A model generated the notes under the pieces. The model did not search any database. It saw only the letters and a program-made list of their open reading frames with translations, and was not told the DNA's origin. Shown piece after piece: positions 43,236 through 56,592 of a stretch of 64,000 nt of DNA. The DNA is from Ixodes scapularis (lineage: Eukaryota > Arthropoda > Arachnida > Ixodida > Ixodidae), in NCBI RefSeq assembly GCF_016920785.2, contig NW_024609928.1:1-64000 (forward strand). Reading direction: 5' to 3'. The position numbers were made by a program, and so were the translations under genes. Every line of letters starts with the position of its first letter. Within the stretch, counting starts at the first letter, position 1.

Positions 43236-46200
43236 AACAAGCATTCTCAAAAAGATCCTCTCGCTTTGACCCGTTGCATTTGGCCCTTTCCCGTTTCGTC
43301 CTTCGTATTTCAACGCCCCTAATTTGAACCCGTTCTCTTTTCGCCCTTCTCAATTGGCCCTTCTCAAAACAAGCATTCTGAAAAAAGATCTTCTCGCTTT
43401 GACGCTTTGCATTTGGCCCTTTCCCGTTTCGTCCTTCGTATTTCAACGCCCCTAATTTGAACCCGTTCTCTTTTCGCCCTTCTCACTTGGCCCTTCTCAA
43501 AACAAGCATTCTCAAAAAGATGTTCTCGCCTTGACCCGTTGCATTTGGCCCTTTCCCGTTTCGTCCTTCGTAATTCAACGCCCCTAATTTGAACCCGTTC
43601 TCTTTTCGCCCTTCTCACTTGGCCCTTCTCAAAACAAGCATTCTCAAAAAGATGTTCTCGCCTTGACCCGTTGCATTTGGCCCTTTCCCGTTTCGTCCTT
43701 CGTATTTCAACGCCCCTAATTTGAACCCGTTCTCTTTTCGCCCTTCTCAATTGGCCCTTCTCAAAACAAGCATTCTCAAAAAGATGTTCTCGCCTTGACC
43801 CGTTGCATTTGGCCCTTTCCCGTTTCGTCCTTCGTATTTCAACGCCCCTAATTTGAACCCGTTCTCTTTTCGCCCTTCTCATTTGGCCCTTCTCAAAACA
43901 AGCATTCTCAAAAAGATGTTCTCGCCTTGACCCGTTGCATTTGGCCCTTTCCCGTTTCGTCCTTCGTATTTCAACGCCCCTAATTTGAACCCGTTCTCTT
44001 TCCGCCCTTCTCACTTGGCCCTTCTCAAAACAAGCATTCTCAAAAAGATCTTCTCGCTTTGACCCGTTGCATTTGGCCCTTTCCCGTTTCGTCCTTCGTA
44101 ATTCAACGCCCCTAATTTGAACCCGTTCTCTTTTCGCCCTTCTCAATTGGCCCTTCTCAAAACAAGCATTCTCAAAAAGATATTCTCGCTTTGACGCTTT
44201 GCATTTGGCCCTTTCCCGTTTCGTCCTTCGTATATCAACGCCCCTAATTTGAACCCGTTCTCTTTCCGCCCTTCTCACTTGGCCCTTCTCAAAACAAGCA
44301 TTCTCAAAAAGATCTTCTCGCTTTGACCCGTTGCATTTGGCCCTTTCCCGTTTCGTCCTTCGTAATTCAACGCCCCTTATTTGAACCCGTTCTCTTTTCG
44401 CCCTTCTCACTTGGCCCTTCTCAAAACAAGCATTCTCAAAAAAATCTTCTCGCTTTGACCCGTTGCATTTGGCCCTTTCCCATTTCGTCCTTCGTAATTC
44501 AACGCCCCTATTTTGAACCCGTTCTCTTTTCGCCCTTCTCACTTGGCCCTTCTCAAAACAAGCATTCTCAAAAATATCTCGCTTTGACTTGTTGCATTTG
44601 GCCCTTTCCCGTTTCGTCCTTCGTATTTCAACGCCCCTTATTTGAACCCGTTCTCTTTTCGCCCTTCTCACTTGGCCCTTCTCAAAACAAGCATTCTCAA
44701 AAAGATCTCGCTTTGGCGCGTTGCATTTGGCCCTTTCCCGTTTCGTCCTTCGTATTTCAACGCCCCTTATTTGAACCCGTTCTCTTTTCGCCCTTCTCAC
44801 TTGGCCCTTCTCAAAACAACCATTCTCAAAAAGATCTTTTCGCTTTGACCTGTTGCATTTGGCCCTTTCCCCTATCGTCCTTCGTATTTCAACGCCCCTT
44901 ATTTGAATCCATTCTCTTTTCGCCCTTCTCACTTGGCCCTTCTCAAAACAAGCATTCTCAAAAAGATCTTCTCGCTTTGACCCGTTGCATTTGGCCCATT
45001 CCCGTTTCGTCCTTATTTAATTCAACGCCCTTCATTTGAGCCCGTTCTCTTTTCGCGCTTCTCACTTGGCCCTTCTCAAAACGACCATTCTCAAAAAGAT
45101 CTTTTCGCTTTGACCCGTTGCATTTGGCCCTTTCCCCTTTCGTCCTTCGTATTTCAACGCCCCTTATTTGAACCCGTTCTCTTTTCGCCCTTCTCACTTG
45201 GCCCTTCTCAAAACAAGCATTCTCAAAAAGATCTTCTTGCTTTGACCCGTTGCATTTGGCCCTTTCCCGTTTCGTCCTTCGTAATTCAACGCCCTTCATT
45301 TGAGCCCGTTCTCATTTCGCGCTTCTCACTTGGCCCTTCTCAATACAACCATTCTCAAAAAGATCTTTTCGCTTTGACCCGTTGCATTTGGCCCTTTCCC
45401 CTTTCGTCCTTCGTATTTCAACGCCCCTTATTTGAACCCGTTCTCCTTTCGCCCTTCTCACTTGGCCCTTCTCAAAACAACCATTCTCAAAAAGATCTTC
45501 TCGCTTTGACCCGTTGCATTTGGCCCTTTCCCGTTTCGTCCTTCGTAATTCAACGCCCTTCATTTGAGCCCGTTCTCTTTTCGCGCTTCTCACTTGGCCC
45601 TTCTCAAAACAACCATTCTCAAAAAGATCTTTTCGCTTTGACCCGTTGCATTTGGCCCTTTCCCCTATCGTCCTTCGTATTTCAACGCCCCTTATTTGAA
45701 CCCGTTCTCTTTTCGCCCTTCTCACTTGGCCCTTCTCAAAACAAGCATTCTCAAAAAGATCTCGCTTTGACCCGTTGCATTTGGCCCATTCCCGTTTCGT
45801 CCTTCGTAATTCAACGCCCCTAATTTGAACCCGTTCTCTTTTCGCCCTTCTCACTTGGCCCTTCTCAAAACAAGCATTCTCAAAAAGATCTCGCTTTGAC
45901 CTGTTGCATTTGGCCTTTTCCCGTTTCGTCCTTCGTATTTCAACGCCCCTTATTTGAACCCGTTCTCTTTTCGCCCTTCTCACTTGGCCCTTCTCAAAAC
46001 AAGCATTCTCAAAAAGATCTTCTCGCTTTGACCCGTTGCATTTGGCCCTTTCCCGTTTCGTCCTTCGTATTTCAACGCCCCTTATTTGAACCCGTTCTCT
46101 TTTCGCCCTTCTCACTTGGCCCTTCTCAAAACAAGCATTCTCAAAAAGATCTCGCTTTGACCTGTTGCATTTGGCCCTTTCCCCTATCGTCCTTCGTATT

Positions 46201-47999
46201 TCAATGCCCCTTATTTGAACCCGTTCTCTTTTCGCCCTTCTCACTTAGCCCTTCTCAAAACAAGTATTCTCAAAAAGATCTTCTCGCTTTGACCCGTTGC
46301 ATTTGACCCTTTCCCGTTTCGTCCTTCGTAATTCAACGCCCTTAATTTGAACCCGTTCTCTTTTCGCCCTTCTCACTTGGCCCTTCTCAAAACAAGCATT
46401 CTCAAAAAGATCTCGCTTTGACCTGTTGCATTTGGCCCTTTCCCGTTTCGTCCTTCGTATTTCAACGCCCCTTATTTGAACCCGTTCTCTTTTCGCCCTT
46501 CTCACTTGGCCCTTCTCAAAACAAGCATTCTCAAAAAGATCTCGCTTTGACCTGTTGCATTTGGCCCTTTCCCGTTTCGTCCTTCGTATTTCAACGCCCC
46601 TTATTTGAACCCGTTCTCTTTTCGCCCTTCTCACTTGGCCCTTCTCAAAACAAGCATTCTCAAAAAGATCTCGCTTTGACCTGTTGCATTTGGCCCTTTC
46701 CCGTTTCGTCCTTCGTATTTCAACGCCCCTTATTTGAACCCGTTCTCTTTTCGCCCTTCTCACTTGGCCCTTCTCAAAACAAGCATTCTCAAAAAGATCT
46801 CGCTTTGACCTGTTGCATTTGGCCCTTTCCCGTTTCGTCCTTCGTATTTCAACGCCCCTTATTTGAACCCGTTCTCTTTTCGCCCTTCTCACTTGGCCCT
46901 TCTCAAAACAAGCATTCTCAAAAAGATCTTCTCGCTTTGACCCGTTGCATTTGGCCCTTTCCCGTTTCGTCCTTCGTATTTCAACGCCCCTTATTTGAAC
47001 CCGTTCTTTTTTCGCCCTTCTCACTTGGCCCTTCTCAAAACAAGCATTCTCAAAAAGATCTTCTCGCTTTGACCCGTTGCATTTGACCCTTTCCCGTTTC
47101 GTCCTTCGTAATTCAACGCCCCTAATTTGAACCCGTTCTCTTTTCGCCCTTCCCACTTGGCCCTTCTCAAAACAAGCATTCTCAAAAAGATCTCGCTTTG
47201 ACCTGTTGCATTTAGCCCTTTCCCGTTTCGTCCTTCGTATTTCAACGCCCCTTATTTGAACCCGTTCTCTTTTCGCCCTTCTCACTTGGCCCTTCTCAAA
47301 ACAAGCATTCTCAAAAAGATCTCGCTTTGACCTGTTGCATTTGGCCCTTTCCCGTTTCGTCCTTCGTATTTCAACGCCCCTTATTTGAACCCGTTCTCTT
47401 TTCGCCCTTCTCACTTGGCCCTTCTCAAAACAAGCATTCTCAAAAAGATCTCGCTTTGACCTGTTGCATTTGGCCCTTTCCCGTTTCGTCCTTCGTATTT
47501 CAACGCCCCTTATTTGAACCCGTTCTCTTTTCGCCCTTCTCACTTGGCCCTTCTCAAAACAAGCATTCTCAAAAAGATCTTCTCGCTTTGACCCGTTGCA
47601 TTTGGCCCTTTCCCGTTTCGTCCTTCGTATTTCAACGCCCCTTATTTGAACCCGTTCTCTTTTCGCCCTTCTCACTTGGCCCTTCTCAAAACAAGCATTC
47701 TCAAAAAGATCTCGCTTTGACCTGTTGCATTTGGCCCTTTCCCCTTCGTCCTCCGTATTACAACGCCCCTTATTTGAACCCGTTCTCTTTTCGCCCTTCT
47801 CACTTGGCCCTTCTCAAAACAAGCATTCTCAAAAAGATCTTCTCGCTTTGACCCGTTGCATTTGGCCCTTTCCCGTTTCGTCCTTCGTATTTCAACGCCC
47901 CTTATTTGAACCCGTTCTCTTTTCGCCCTTCTCACTTGGCCCTTCTCAAAACAAGCATTCTCAAAAAGATCTCGCTTTGACCTTTTGCATTTGGCCCTT

Positions 48000-50900
48000 T
48001 CCCGTTTCTTCCTTCGTATTTCAACGCCCCTTATTTGAACCCGTTCTCTTTTCGCCCTTCTCACTTGGCCCTTCTCAAAACAAGCATTCTCAAAAAGATC
48101 TTCTCGCTTTGACCCGTTGCATTTGGCCCTTTCCCGTTTCGTCCTTCGTATTTCAACGCCCTTATTTGAACCCGTTCTCTTTTTGCCCTTCTCACTTGGC
48201 CCTTCTCAAAACAAGCATTCTCAAAAAGATCTTCTCGCTTTGACCCGTTGCATTTGACATTTTCCCGTTTCGTCCTTCGTAATTCAACGCCCCTAATTTG
48301 AACCCGTTCTCTTTTCGCCCTTCTCACTTGGCCCTTCTCAAAACAAGCATTCTCAAAAAGATCTCGCTTTGACCTGTTGCATTTGGCCCTTTCCCGTTTC
48401 GTCCTTCGTATTTCAACGCCCCTTATTTGAACCCGTTCTCTTTTCGCCCTTCTCACTTGGCCCTTCTCAAAACAAGCATTCTCAAAAAGATCTCGCTTTG
48501 ACCTGTTGCATTTGGCCCTTTCCCGTTTCGTCCTTCGTATTTCAACGCCCCTTATTTGAACCCGTTCTCTTTTCGCCCTTCTCACTTGGCCCTTCTCAAA
48601 ACAAGCATTCTCAAAAAGATCTCGCTTTGACCTGTTGCATTTGGCCCTTTCCCGTTTCGTCCTTCGTATTTCAACGCCCCTTATTTGAACCCGTTCTCTT
48701 TTCGCCCTTCTCACTTGGCCCTTCTCAAAACAAGCATTCTCAAAAAGAACTCGCTTTGACCTGTTGCATTTGGCGCTTTCCCGTTTCGTCCTTCGTATTT
48801 CAACGCCCCTTATTTGAACCCGTTCTCTTTTCGCCCTTCTCACTTGGCCCTTCTCAAAACAAGCATTCTCAAAAAGATCTTCTCGCTTGGACCCGTTGCA
48901 TTTGGCCCTTTCCCGTTTCGTCCTTCGTATTTCAACGCCCCTTATTTGAACCCGTTCTCTTTTCGCCCTTCTCACTTGGCCCTTCTCAAAACAAGCATTC
49001 TCAGAAAGATCTCGCTTTGACCTGTTGCATTTGGCCCTTTTCCCTATCGTCCTTCGTATTTCAACGCCCCTTATTTGAACCCGTTCTCTTTTCGCCCTTC
49101 TCACTTGGCCCTTCTCAAAACAAGCATTCTCAAAAAGATCTTCTCGCTTTGACCCGTTGCATTTGACCCTTTCCCGTTTCGTCCTTCGTAATTCAACGCC
49201 CCTATTTTGAACCCGTTCTCTTTTCGCCCTTCTCACTTGGCCCTTCTCAAAACAAGCATTCTCAAAAAGATCTCGCTTTGACCTGTTGCATTTGGCCCTT
49301 TCCCGTTTCGTCCTTCGTATTTCAACGCCCCTTATTTGAACCCGTTCTCTTTTCGACCTTCTCACTTGGCCCTTCTCAAAACAAGCATTCTCAAAAAGAT
49401 CTTCTCGCTTTGACCCGTTGCATTTGGCCCTTTCCCGTTTCGTCCTTCGTATTTCAACGCCACTTATTTGAACCCGTTCTCTTTTCGCCCTTCTCACTTG
49501 GCCCTTCTCAAAACAAGCATTCTCAAAAAGATCTCGCTTTGACCTGTTGCATTTGGCCCTTTCCCGTTTCGTCCTTCGTATTTCAACGCCCCTTATTTGA
49601 ACCCGTTCTCTTTTCGCCCTTCTCACTTGGCCCTTCTCAAAACAAGCATTCTCAAAAAGATCTTCTCGCTTTGACCCGTTGCATTTGGCCCTTTCCCGTT
49701 TCGTCCTTCGTATTTCAACGCCCCTTATTTGAACCCGTTCTCTTTTCGCGCTTCTCACTTGGCCCTTCTTAAAACAACCATTCTCAAAAAGATCTTTTCG
49801 CTTTGACCCGTTGCATTTGGCCCTTTCCCCTATCGTCCTTCGTATTTCAACGCCCCTTATTTGAACCCGTTCTCTTTTCGCCCTTCTCACTTGGCCCTTC
49901 TCAAAACAAGCATTCTCAAAAAGATCTTCTCGCTTTGACCCGTTGCATTTGGCCCATTCCCGTTTCGTCCTTCGTAATTCAACGCCCCTAATTTGAACCC
50001 GTTCTCTTTTCGCCCTTCTCACTTGGCCCTTCTCAAAACAAGCATTCTCAAAAAGATCTCGCTTTGACCTGTTGCATTTGGCCTTTTCCCGTTTCGTCCT
50101 TCGTATTTCAACGCCCCTTATTTGAACCCGTTCTCTTTTCGCCCTTCTCACTTGGCCCTTCTCAAAACAAGCATTCTCAAAAAGATCTTCTCGCTTTGAC
50201 CCGTTGCATTTGGCCCTTTCCCGTTTCGTCCTTCGTATTTCAACGCCCCTTATTTGAACCCGTTCTCTTTTCGCCCTTCTCACTTGGCCCTTCTCAAAAC
50301 AAGCATTCTCAAAAAGATCTCGCTTTGACCTGTTGCATTTGGCCCTTTCCCCTATCGTCCTTCGTATTTCAACGCCCCTTATTTGAATCCATTCTCTTTT
50401 CGCCCTTCTCACTTGGCCCTTCTCAAAACAAGCATTCTCAAAAAGATCTTCTCGCTTTGACCCGTTGCATTTGGCCCATTCCCGCTTCGTCCTTATTTAA
50501 TTCAACGCCCTTCATTTGAGCCCGTTCTCTTTTCGCGCTTCTCACTTGGCCCTTCTCAAAACGACCATTCTCAAAAAGATCTTTTCGCTTTGACCCGTTG
50601 CATTTGGCCCTTTCCCCTTTCGTCCTTCGTATTTCAACGCCCCTTATTTGAACCCGTTCTCTTTTCGCCCTTCTCACTTGGCCCTTCTCAAAACAAGCAT
50701 TCTCAAAAAGATCTCGCTTTGACCTGTTGCATTTGGCCCTTTCCCCTATCGTCCTTCGTATTTCAACGCCCCTTATTTGAATCCATTCTCTTTTCGCCCT
50801 TCTCACTTGGCCCTTCTCAAAACAAGCATTCTCAAAAAGATCTTCTCGCTTTGACCCGTTGCATTTGGCCCTTTCCCGTTTCGTCCTTATTTAATTCAAC

Positions 50901-53900
50901 GCCCTTCATTTGAGCCCGTTCTCTTTTCGCCCTTCTCACTTGGCCCTTCTCAAAACAAGCATTCTCAAAACGATCTTTTCGCTTTGACCCGTTGCATTTG
51001 GCCCTTTCCCGTTTCGTCCTTATTTAATTCAACGCCCTTCATTTGAGCTTGTTCTCCTTTCGCCCTTCTCACTTGGCCCTTCTCAAAACAAGCATTCTCA
51101 AAACGATCTTCTCGCTTTGACCCGTTGCATTTGGCCCTTTCCCGTTTCGTCCTTATTTAATTCAACGCCCTTCATTTGAGCCCGTTCTCCTTTCGCCCTT
51201 CTCACTTGGCCCTTCTCAAAACAAGCATTCTCAAAACGATCTTTTCGCTTTAACCCGTTGCATTTGGCCCTTTCCCGTTTCGTCCTTATTTATTTCAACG
51301 CCCTTCATTTGAGCCCGTTCTCTTTTCGCCCTTCTCACTTGGCCCTTCTCAAAACAAGCATTCTCAAAACGATCTTCTCGCTTTGACCCGTTGCATTTGG
51401 CCCTTTCCCGTTTCGTCCTTATTTAATTCAACGCCCTTCATTTGAGCCCGTTCTCCTTTCGCCCTTCTCACTTGGCCCTTCTCAAAACAAGCATTCTCAA
51501 AACGATCTTCTCGCTTTGACCCGTTGCATTTGGCCCTTTCCCGTTTCGTCCTTATTTATTTCAACGTCCTTCATTTGAGCCCGTTCTCTTTTCGCCCTTC
51601 TCACTTGGCCCTTCTCAAAACAAGCATTCTCAAAACGATCTTTTCGCTTTGACCCGTTGCATTTGGCCCTTTCCCGTTTCGTCCTTATTTAATTCAACGC
51701 CCTTCATTTGAGCCCGTTCTCTTTTCGCCCTTCTCACTTGGCCCTTCTCAAAACAAGCATTCTCAAAACGATCTTCTCGCTTTGATCCGTTGCATTTGGC
51801 CCTTTCCCGTTTCGTCCTTATTTAATTCAACGCCCTTCATTTGAGCCCGTTCTCCTTTCGCCCTTCTCACTTGGCCCTTCTCAAAACAAGCGTTCTCAAA
51901 AGGATCTTTTCGCTTTGACCCGTTGCATTTGGCCCTTTCCCGTTTCGTCCTTATTTAATTCAACGCCCTTCATTTGAGCCCGTTCTCCTTTCGCCCTTCT
52001 CACTTGGCCCTTCTCAAAACAAGCATTCTCAAAACGATCTTCTCGCTTTGACCCGTTGCATTTGGCCCTTTCCCCTTTCGTCCTTATTTAATTCAACGCC
52101 CTTCATTTGAGCCCGTTCTCCTTTCGCCCTTCTCACTTGGCCCTTCTCAAAACAAGCATTCTCAAAAAGATCTTTTCGCTTTGACCCGTTGCATTTGGCC
52201 CTTTCCCGTTTCGTCCTTATTTAATTCAACGCCCTTCATTTGAGCCCGTTCTCTTTTCGCCCTTCTCACTTGGCCCTTCTCAAAACAAGCATTCTCAAAA
52301 CGATCTTTTCGCTTTGACCCGTTGCATTTGGCCCTTTCCCGTTTCGTCCTTATTTAATTCAACGCCCTTCATTTGAGCCCGTTCTCTTTTCGCCCTTCTC
52401 ACTTGGCCCTTCTCAAAGCAAGCATTCTCAAAAAGATCTTTTCGCTTTGACCCGTTGCATTTGGCCCTTTCCCGTTTCGTCCTTATTTAATTCAACGCCC
52501 TTCATTTGAGCCCGTTCTCCTTTCGCCCTTCTCACTTGGCCCTTCTCAAAACAAGCATTCTCAAAAAGATCTTTTCGCTTTGACCCGTTGCATTTGGCCC
52601 TTTCCCGTTTCGTCCTTATTTAATTCAACGCCCTTCATTTGAGCCCGTTCTCCTTTCGCCCTTCTCACTTGGCCCTTCTCAAAACAAGCATTCTCAAAAA
52701 GATCTTCTCGCTTTGACCCGTTGCATTTGGCCCTTTACCGTTTCGTCCTTATTTAATTCAACGCCCTTCATTTGAGCCCGTTCTCCTTTCGCCCTTCTCA
52801 CTTGGCCCTTCTCAAAACAAGCATTCTCAAAAAGATCTTTTCGCTTTGACCCGTTGCATTTGGCCCTTTCCCGTTTCGTCCTTATTTAATTCAACGCCCT
52901 TCATTTGAGCCCGTTCTCTTTTCGCCCTTCTCACTTGGCCCTTCTCAAAACAAGCATTCTCAAAAAGATCTTTTCGCTTTGACCCGTTGCATTTGGCCCT
53001 TTCCCGTTTCGTCCTTATTTAATTCAACGCCCTTCATTTGAGCCCGTTCTCCTTTCGCCCTTCTCACTTGGCCCTTCTCAAAACAAGCATTCTCAAAAAG
53101 ATCTTTTCGCTTTGACCCGTTGCATTTGGCCCTTTCCCGTTTCGTCCTTATTTAATTCAACGCCCTTCATTTGAGCCCGTTCTCCTTTCGCCCTTCTCAC
53201 TTGGCCCTTCTCAAAACAAGCATTCTCAAAAAGATCTTCTCGTTTTGACCCGTTGCATTTGGCCCTTTCCCGTTTCGTCCTTATTTAATTCAACGCCCTT
53301 CATTTGAGCCCGTTCTCCTTTCGCCCTTCTCACTTGGCCCTTCTCAAAACAAGCATTCTCAAAAAGATCTTTTCGCTTTGACCCGTTGCATTTGGCCCTT
53401 TCCCGTTTCGTCCTTATTTAATTCAACGCCCTTCATTTGAGCCCGTTCTCTTTTCGACCTTCTCACTTGGCCCTTCTCAAAACAAGCATTCTCAAAACGA
53501 TCTTCTCGATTTGACCCGTTGCATTTGGCCCTTTCCCGTTTCGTCCTTATTTAATTCAACGCCCTTCATTTGAGCCCGTTCTCCTTTCGCCCTTCTCACT
53601 TGGCCCTTCTCAAAACAAGCATTCTCAAAAAGATCTTTTCGCTTTGACCCGTTGCATTTGGCCCTTTCCCGTTTCGTCCTTATTTAATTCAACGCCCTTC
53701 ATTTGAGCCCGTTCTCTTTTCGCCCTTCTCACTTGGCCCTTCTCAAAACAAGCATTCTCAAAACGATCTTCTCGCTTTGACCCGTTGCATTTGGCCCTTT
53801 CCCGTTTCGTCCTTATTTAATTCAACGCCCTTCATTTGAGCCCGTTCTCCTTTCGCCCTTCTCACTTGGCCCTTCTCAAAACAAGCATTCTCAAAACGAT

Positions 53901-56592
53901 CTTCTCGCTTTGACCCGTTGCATTTGGCCCTTTCCCGTTTCGTCCTTATTTATTTCAACGTCCTTCATTTGAGCCCGTTCTCTTTTCGCCCTTCTCACTT
54001 GGCCCTTCTCAAAACAAGCATTCTCAAAACGATCTTTTCGATTTGACCCGTTGCATTCGGCCCTTTCCCGTTTCGTCCTTATTTAATTCAACGCCCTTCA
54101 TTTGAGCCCGTTCTCTTTTCGCCCTTCTCACTTGGCCCTTCTCAAAACAAGCATTCTCAAAACGATCTTCTCGCTTTGACCCGTTGCATTTGGCCCTTTC
54201 CCGTTTCGTCCTTATTTAATTCAACGCCCTTCATTTGAGCCCGTTCTCCTTTCGCCCTTCTCACTTGGCCCTTCTCAAAACAAGCGTTCTCAAAAAGATC
54301 TTTTCGCTTTGACCCGTTGCATTTGGCCCTTTCCCGTTTCGTCCTTATTTAATTCAACGCCCTTCATTTGAGCCCGTTCTCCTTTCGCCCTTCTCACTTG
54401 GCCCTTCTCAAAACAAGCATTCTCAAAACGATCTTCTCGCTTTGACCCGTTGCATTTGGCCCTTTCCCCTTTCGTCCTTATTTAATTCAACGCCCTTCAT
54501 TTGAGCCCGTTCTCCTTTCGCCCTTCTCACTTGGCCCTTCTCAAAACAAGCATTCTCAAAAAGATCTTTTCGCTTTGACCCGTTGCATTTGGCCCTTTCC
54601 CGTTTCGTCCTTATTTAATTCAACGCCCTTCATTTGAGCCCGTTCTCCTTTCGCCCTTCTCACTTGGCCCTTCTCAAAACAAGCATTCTCAAAACGATCT
54701 TCTCGCTTTGACCCGTTGCATTTGGCCCTTTCCCCTTTCGTCCTTATTTAATTCAACGCCCTTCATTTGAGCCCGTTCTCCTTTCGCCCTTCTCACTTGG
54801 CCCTTCTCAAAACAAGCATTCTCAAAAAGATCTTTTCGCTTTGACCCGTTGCATTTGGCCCTTTCCCGTTTCGTCCTTATTTAATTCAACGCCCTTCATT
54901 TGAGCCCGTTCTCTTTTCGCCCTTCTCACTTGGCCCTTCTCAAAACAAGCATTCTCAAAACGATCTTTTCGCTTTGACCCGTTGCATTTGGCCCTTTCCC
55001 GTTTCGTCCTTATTTAATTCAACGCCCTTCATTTGAGCCCGTTCTCTTTTCGCCCTTCTCACTTGGCCCTTCTCAAAACAAGCATTCTCAAAAAGATCTT
55101 TTCGCTTTGACCCGTTGCATTTGGCCCTTTCCCGTTTCGTCCTTATTTAATTCAACGCCCTTCATTTGAGCCCGTTCTCCTTTCGCCCTTCTCACTTGGC
55201 CCTTCTCAAAACAAGCATTCTCAAAAAGATCTTTTCGCTTTGACCCGTTGCATTTGGCCCTTTCCCGTTTCGTCCTTATTTAATTCAACGCCCTTCATTT
55301 GAGCCCGTTCTCCTTTCGCCCTTCTCACTTGGCCCTTCTCAAAACAAGCATTCTCAAAAAGATCTTCTCGCTTTGACCCGTTGCATTTGGCCCTTTCCCG
55401 TTTCGTCCTTATTTAATTCAACGCCCTTCATTTGAGCCCGTTCTCCTTTCGCCCTTCTCACTTGGCCCTTCTGAAAACAAGCATTCTCAAAAAGATCTTT
55501 TCGCTTTGACCCGTTGCATTTGGCCGTTTCCCGTTTCGTCCTTATTTAATTCAACGCCCTTCATTTGAGCCCGTTCTCTTTTCGCCCTTCTCACTTGGCC
55601 CTTCTCAAAACAAGCATTCTCAAAAAGATATTTTCGCTTTGACCCGTTGCATTTGGCCCTTTCCCGTTTCGTCCTTATTTAATTCAACGCCCTTCATTTG
55701 AGCCCGTTCTCCTTTCGCCCTTCTCACTTGGCCCTTCTCAAAACAAGCATTCTCAAAAAGATCTTTTCGCTTTGACCCGTTGCATTTGGCCCTTTCCCGT
55801 TTCGTCCTTATTTAATTCAACGCCCTTCATTTGAGCCCGTTCTCCTTTCGCCCTTCTCACTTGGCCCTTCTCAAAACAAGCATTCTCAAAAAGATCTTCT
55901 CGCTTTGACCCGTTGCATTTGGCCCTTTCCCGTTTCGTCCTTATTTAATTCAACGCCCTTCATTTGAGCCCGTTCTCCTTTCGCCCTTCTCACTTGGCCC
56001 TTCTCAAAACAAGCATTCTCAAAAAGATCTTTTCGCTTTGACCCGTTGCATTTGGCCCTTTCCCGTTTCGTCCTTATTTAATTCAACGCCCTTCATTTGA
56101 GCCCGTTCTCTTTTCGCCCTTCTCACTTGGCCCTTCTCAAAACAAGCATTCTCAAAACGATCTTCTCGCTTTGACCCGTTGCATTTGGCCCTTTCCCGTT
56201 TCGTCCTTATTTAATTCAACGCCCTTCATTTGAGCCCGTTCTCCTTTCGCCCTCCTCACTTGGCCCTTCTCAAAACAAGCATTCTCAAAAAGATCTTTTC
56301 GCTTTGACCCGTTGCATTTGGCCCTTTCCCGTTTCGTCCTTATTTAATTCAACGCCCTTCATTTGAGCCCGTTCTCCTTTCGCCCTTCTCACTTGGCCCT
56401 TCTCAAAACAAGCATTCTCAAAACGATCTTCTCGCTTTGACCCGTTGCATTTGGCCCTTTCCCGTTTCGTCCTTATTTAATTCAACGCCCTTCATTTGAG
56501 CCCGTTCTCCTTTCGCCCTTCTCACTTGGCCCTTCTCAAAACAAGCATTCTCAAAAAGATCTTTTCGCTTTGACCCGTTGCATTTGGCCCTT
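48000..56592. repeat. Satellite II super-repeat, copy 1 (about 8593 bp)
   Basis: Starts at a private GTTTCTTCCTTCG variant (48004), runs through A/B units to about 50880 and C units to about 56590. The same variant reappears at 56597, offset 8593. Inside it, an 18-unit (2394-bp) block of C units is itself duplicated: TCAACGTCC at 51561 and 53955, and AAGCGTTCTC near 51890 and 54284. Confidence 0.92.
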
